A stretch of 64,000 nucleotides of DNA. Origin: Endomychus coccineus (Eukaryota; Arthropoda; Insecta; Coleoptera; Endomychidae). The stretch lies in NCBI GenBank assembly GCA_958510875.1, contig OY294067.1:27826912-27890911 (forward strand), written 5' to 3'. Each line of letters opens with the position of its first letter. The first letter of the stretch is position 1. The notes below the pieces were generated by a model that had not been told where the DNA came from, did no database searches, and worked only from the letters and a program-made list of their open reading frames with translations. The translations under genes were made by a program, and so were the position numbers. This document shows positions 61,255 through 64,000 of the stretch, in pieces.

Positions 61255-62604
61255 CTATATTAGACATCTTAAAATCGAATTCGTTTTTACCGAATATGAT
61301 TGGTCACTAGGGTCGAGGTTAAGGCATATACTCAATCTGCTTTCTTAAAGCAAACTAATACGCTAGCTTTTCATGACCGACTAGTTCCGAGTGCAGATTC
61401 TATGCGTGTGGAGTAAATACTTCACCTAACGTTTGAATACATAACGCATATTCAAACCTATACTCACGCAATTCCTTGTAACATTTGGATTTTGTCAAAT
61501 TAGATATAATTAAATAATAATACTTATTTACCTATTCGTGGGTTTGATATGTATGGTGAGGCAATGGCTCACCCTGTCTACTCAAGCGTTTATTGTACCA
61601 AAATTTCATTATACTGTAGTTGTACTGTATAAAGTTCCCCGAGCTACTAAGATAAGTATACCTAACCTCAAATCTCGAAGTCGGGGCAATTTAAAACAGT
61701 CAGTTCGTATCATAGAGATCAATATATTATCTCTATGGTTCGTATAGAAAAATTGTTTTGAAGTTAGATATGCTTTGTACATTTAAGAAACGAATTCAAT
61801 GAAGCTTTGAAGCTTCGTAAACCATTAAATTGTCCTATGATATTGACGCCAACTCGGTTTATTCTATATGTACTTGAATACAAAATAATTATATGGACTT
61901 ACCCTCATTTCACCATTAGAAGCTTTCTGTCCACTCTCATATTTCCAAATTTCCATCTCCCTCGGAATCCATGTGAATATGAAGAACAAATAAGAAGCAT
62001 TTTAACAAACAGTATTTTTTATTTGTAGCAAATGTATTATTATAAGTTTTAGACCTGTATCATTTGTAGAGGTGGGAACGACTATAATAGGTATGCGATG
62101 GTTGTCGTGGGAACAAATCTTTGTAAGAATCTTTTCGATCAGGATTCACCATTGCATTAATTGTTAGAATACTTAGATCTCCAGATATTACGATACATAA
62201 TTATTATTCATGTTGATGTAAATTGTATATAAATTGAAACTGAATAAAAATTGTTAGCATTAAGTTACTTGGATTCACTAGATATCACGGTGATCTGGAT
62301 GAACAATGTACATTCTTATACTAGCACTAGCTATAATTGTCATCCACGTAACATGCTTTACTTGATTTCCATAATACTGAATACTATCTTAGTTAACTAG
62401 AATGATATTTCATGTGTAGCCTGAACATTATTGAATCGGCAAGAAGTTGTTCGGACGATACGTCAAGTTAGAAAATGTTGTAAACGTTGGTTTAGGAAAT
62501 ACAATATTATACCTCTATCAACATTCGTCCATATCAAACAACTAAATATTCCTGAAGACAAGTTACACGTTCTGAAACACTGTATCATTCTAAAATCATA
62601 GCAA
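61255..62604. other. No gene recognised
   Basis: AT-rich; the frames at 61538-61747 and 61807-62028 have no known motif. 62463-62604 leads into the satellite and shares no unit structure. Confidence 0.4.
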
Positions 62605-64000
62605 TCATTTCGGAAATAACGAATCAGGAGATTAGAGAAGAAAATGGTTATCTTCTTTTTTATTGAAAATATAACAAACCCCCAAATCTTAACGTTGGCA
62701 TCAAATCCGGCATTCGTAGAAACCTGTTTTCTGCCAAAAAAAAACAATGGGCAGAGATGGGGATAGATGTGATAAACTATTCCTGATGGTGTTACTCCAA
62801 ATTCAAACTCAATTTTCACGTGAATGTGAAAATGCTTTCCGCAATGATGAAATGACAATTACTTGTGATATTTAAGACTAGATGGCGATAAAATTTGATC
62901 TTAGATCTTCCTTATTGAACAATTTGATGATTTCTGGTATATTATGGAAATGACTTCGGGAATAACGTATCAGGAAATTAAAGAAGAAAATGGTTATCCC
63001 CATTTTTATTGAAAATATAACAATTCCCAAGTCTTTACGTTGCCATCACAGCCGGCATTCGTAGAGACCCCTCTTCTACCAAACAAAATGGGCAGAGATG
63101 AGGATAGATATGATAAACAATTCCTGACGGTGTTACTCCAAATTCAAACTAAATTTTCACGTGAATTTGAAAATGCTTTCCGCAATGATGAAATGACAAT
63201 TACTTGTGATATTTAAGACTAGATGGAGATAAAATTTGATCTTAGATCTTCCTTATTGAACAATTTGATGATTTCTGGTATATTATGGAAATGACTTCGG
63301 AAATAACATATCAGGAAATTAAAGAAGAAAATGGTTATCACCATTTTTATTGAAAATATAACAATTCCCAAGTCTTTACGTTGCCATCACAGCCGGCATT
63401 CGTAGAGACCCCTCTTCTACCGAAAAAATGGGCAGAGATGAGGATAGATGTGATAAACTATTCCTGATGGTGTTACTCCAAATTCAAACTCAATTTGCAC
63501 GTGAATGTGAAAATGCTTTCCGCAATGATGAAATGACAATTACTTGTGATATTTAAGACTAGATGGCGATAAAATTTGATCTTAGATCTTCGTTAATGAA
63601 CAATTTGATAATTTCTGGTATATTATGGAAATGACTTCGGAAATAACGTATCAGGAAATTAGAGAAGAAAATGGTTATCTCCATTTTTATTGAAAATATA
63701 ACAATTCCCAAGTCTTTACGTTGCCATCACAGCCGGCATTCGTAGAGACCCCTCTTCTACTAGATGTGACGAACTGTTCCTGATGGTGTTACTCCAAATT
63801 CAAACTCAATTTTCACGTGAATGTGAAAATGTTTTCCGCAATGATGGAATGACAATTACTTGTGATATTTAAGACTAGATGTCGATCAAATTTGATCTTA
63901 GATCTTCGTTATTGAACAATTGGATGATTTCTGGTATATTATGGAAATGACTTCGGGAATATCGTATCAGGAAATTAAAGAAGAAAACGGTTATCCCCAT
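62605..64000. repeat. Satellite of about 341-bp units, continuing past the window
   Basis: The marker ATGGAAATGACTTCGG occurs at about 62943, 63285, 63625 and 63942, so units are about 342, 340 and 317 bp; the shorter one lacks about 24 bp near 63763. A first, more divergent unit starts near 62605 (ATTTCGGAAATAACGAATCA). Shared words are GGTGTTACTCCAAATTCAAA and GATATTTAAGACTAGATG. Confidence 0.92.

Noticed and set aside
62463..62858. 131-codon minus frame at the satellite border
   Set aside because: Half of it is satellite sequence, and the same frame is broken in other units.

Overview
The window looks like eukaryotic, insect nuclear DNA. It is AT-rich, has short GT-AG introns, and has one recognisable developmental gene whose homeodomain resembles the insect Bari (Drosophila CG11085-like) family. 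Nearly everything else is transposable-element debris of kinds common in arthropods, and beetles in particular fit the mix. The species cannot be named from sequence alone. Only two host genes are supportable: the 3' end of a leucine-rich-repeat gene at 2-841, and the homeodomain exon (26765-27038) plus last exon (29504-29738) of the Bari-type gene.

Layout. 1-0.9 kb: LRR gene end. 1.0-3.4 kb: Tc1/mariner-type element with about 495-bp inverted ends. 3.6-4.8 kb: broken LINE. 5.0-6.7 kb: large palindrome carrying two tRNA-like units and (TA)n tracts. 8.2-8.9 kb: decayed THAP gene. 9.8-10.9 kb: two foldback repeats. 12.1-12.8 kb: LINE. 12.9-15.5 kb: Penelope-like element (PLE) split by a mariner-type insertion. 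16.6-18.0 kb: another mariner-type element. 18.2-19.7 kb: minus-strand LINE. 20.9-22.1 kb: foldback. 22.6-24.8 kb: inverted PLE halves around a TIR element holding unrelated DNA. 26.7-29.7 kb: Bari-type gene. 30.2-33.1 kb: two LINE types. 33.9-35.6 kb: PLE flanked by inverted repeats and a 14-bp target duplication. 36.5-37.3 kb: Crypton-like recombinase piece. 37.5-38.9 kb: solo PLE end and Helitron-like repeat. 39.0-40.8 kb: LINE. 41.5-43.9 kb: PLE split by a mariner-type element. 44.0-48.4 kb: Crypton-like cluster and hairpins. 49.3-49.9 kb: endonuclease-like domain. 50.8-54.4 kb: LINEs. 55.3-57.0 kb: PLE RT with a fourfold internal tandem repeat. 58.1-59.7 kb: two palindromic MITEs. 60.2-61.3 kb: Crypton-like ORF, solo TIR and hairpin. 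62.6-64.0 kb: satellite of about 341 bp running off the edge.

How the parts relate. The elements are nested and can be ordered in time: mariner-type insertions lie inside PLEs, PLEs lie inside older repeats with 12-14 bp target duplications, and a PLE fragment sits in the Bari intron. The most unusual pattern is long stem-loops, usually with a GC-rich tip, lying near fragments of Crypton-like tyrosine recombinases at several separate places. Almost all mobile-element genes are broken; the best-preserved frames are the PLE GIY-YIG segment at 34.45-35.34 kb and the 144-residue ORF at 60.25 kb. All identifications are from reading the sequence and recalling family motifs; no database search was run.
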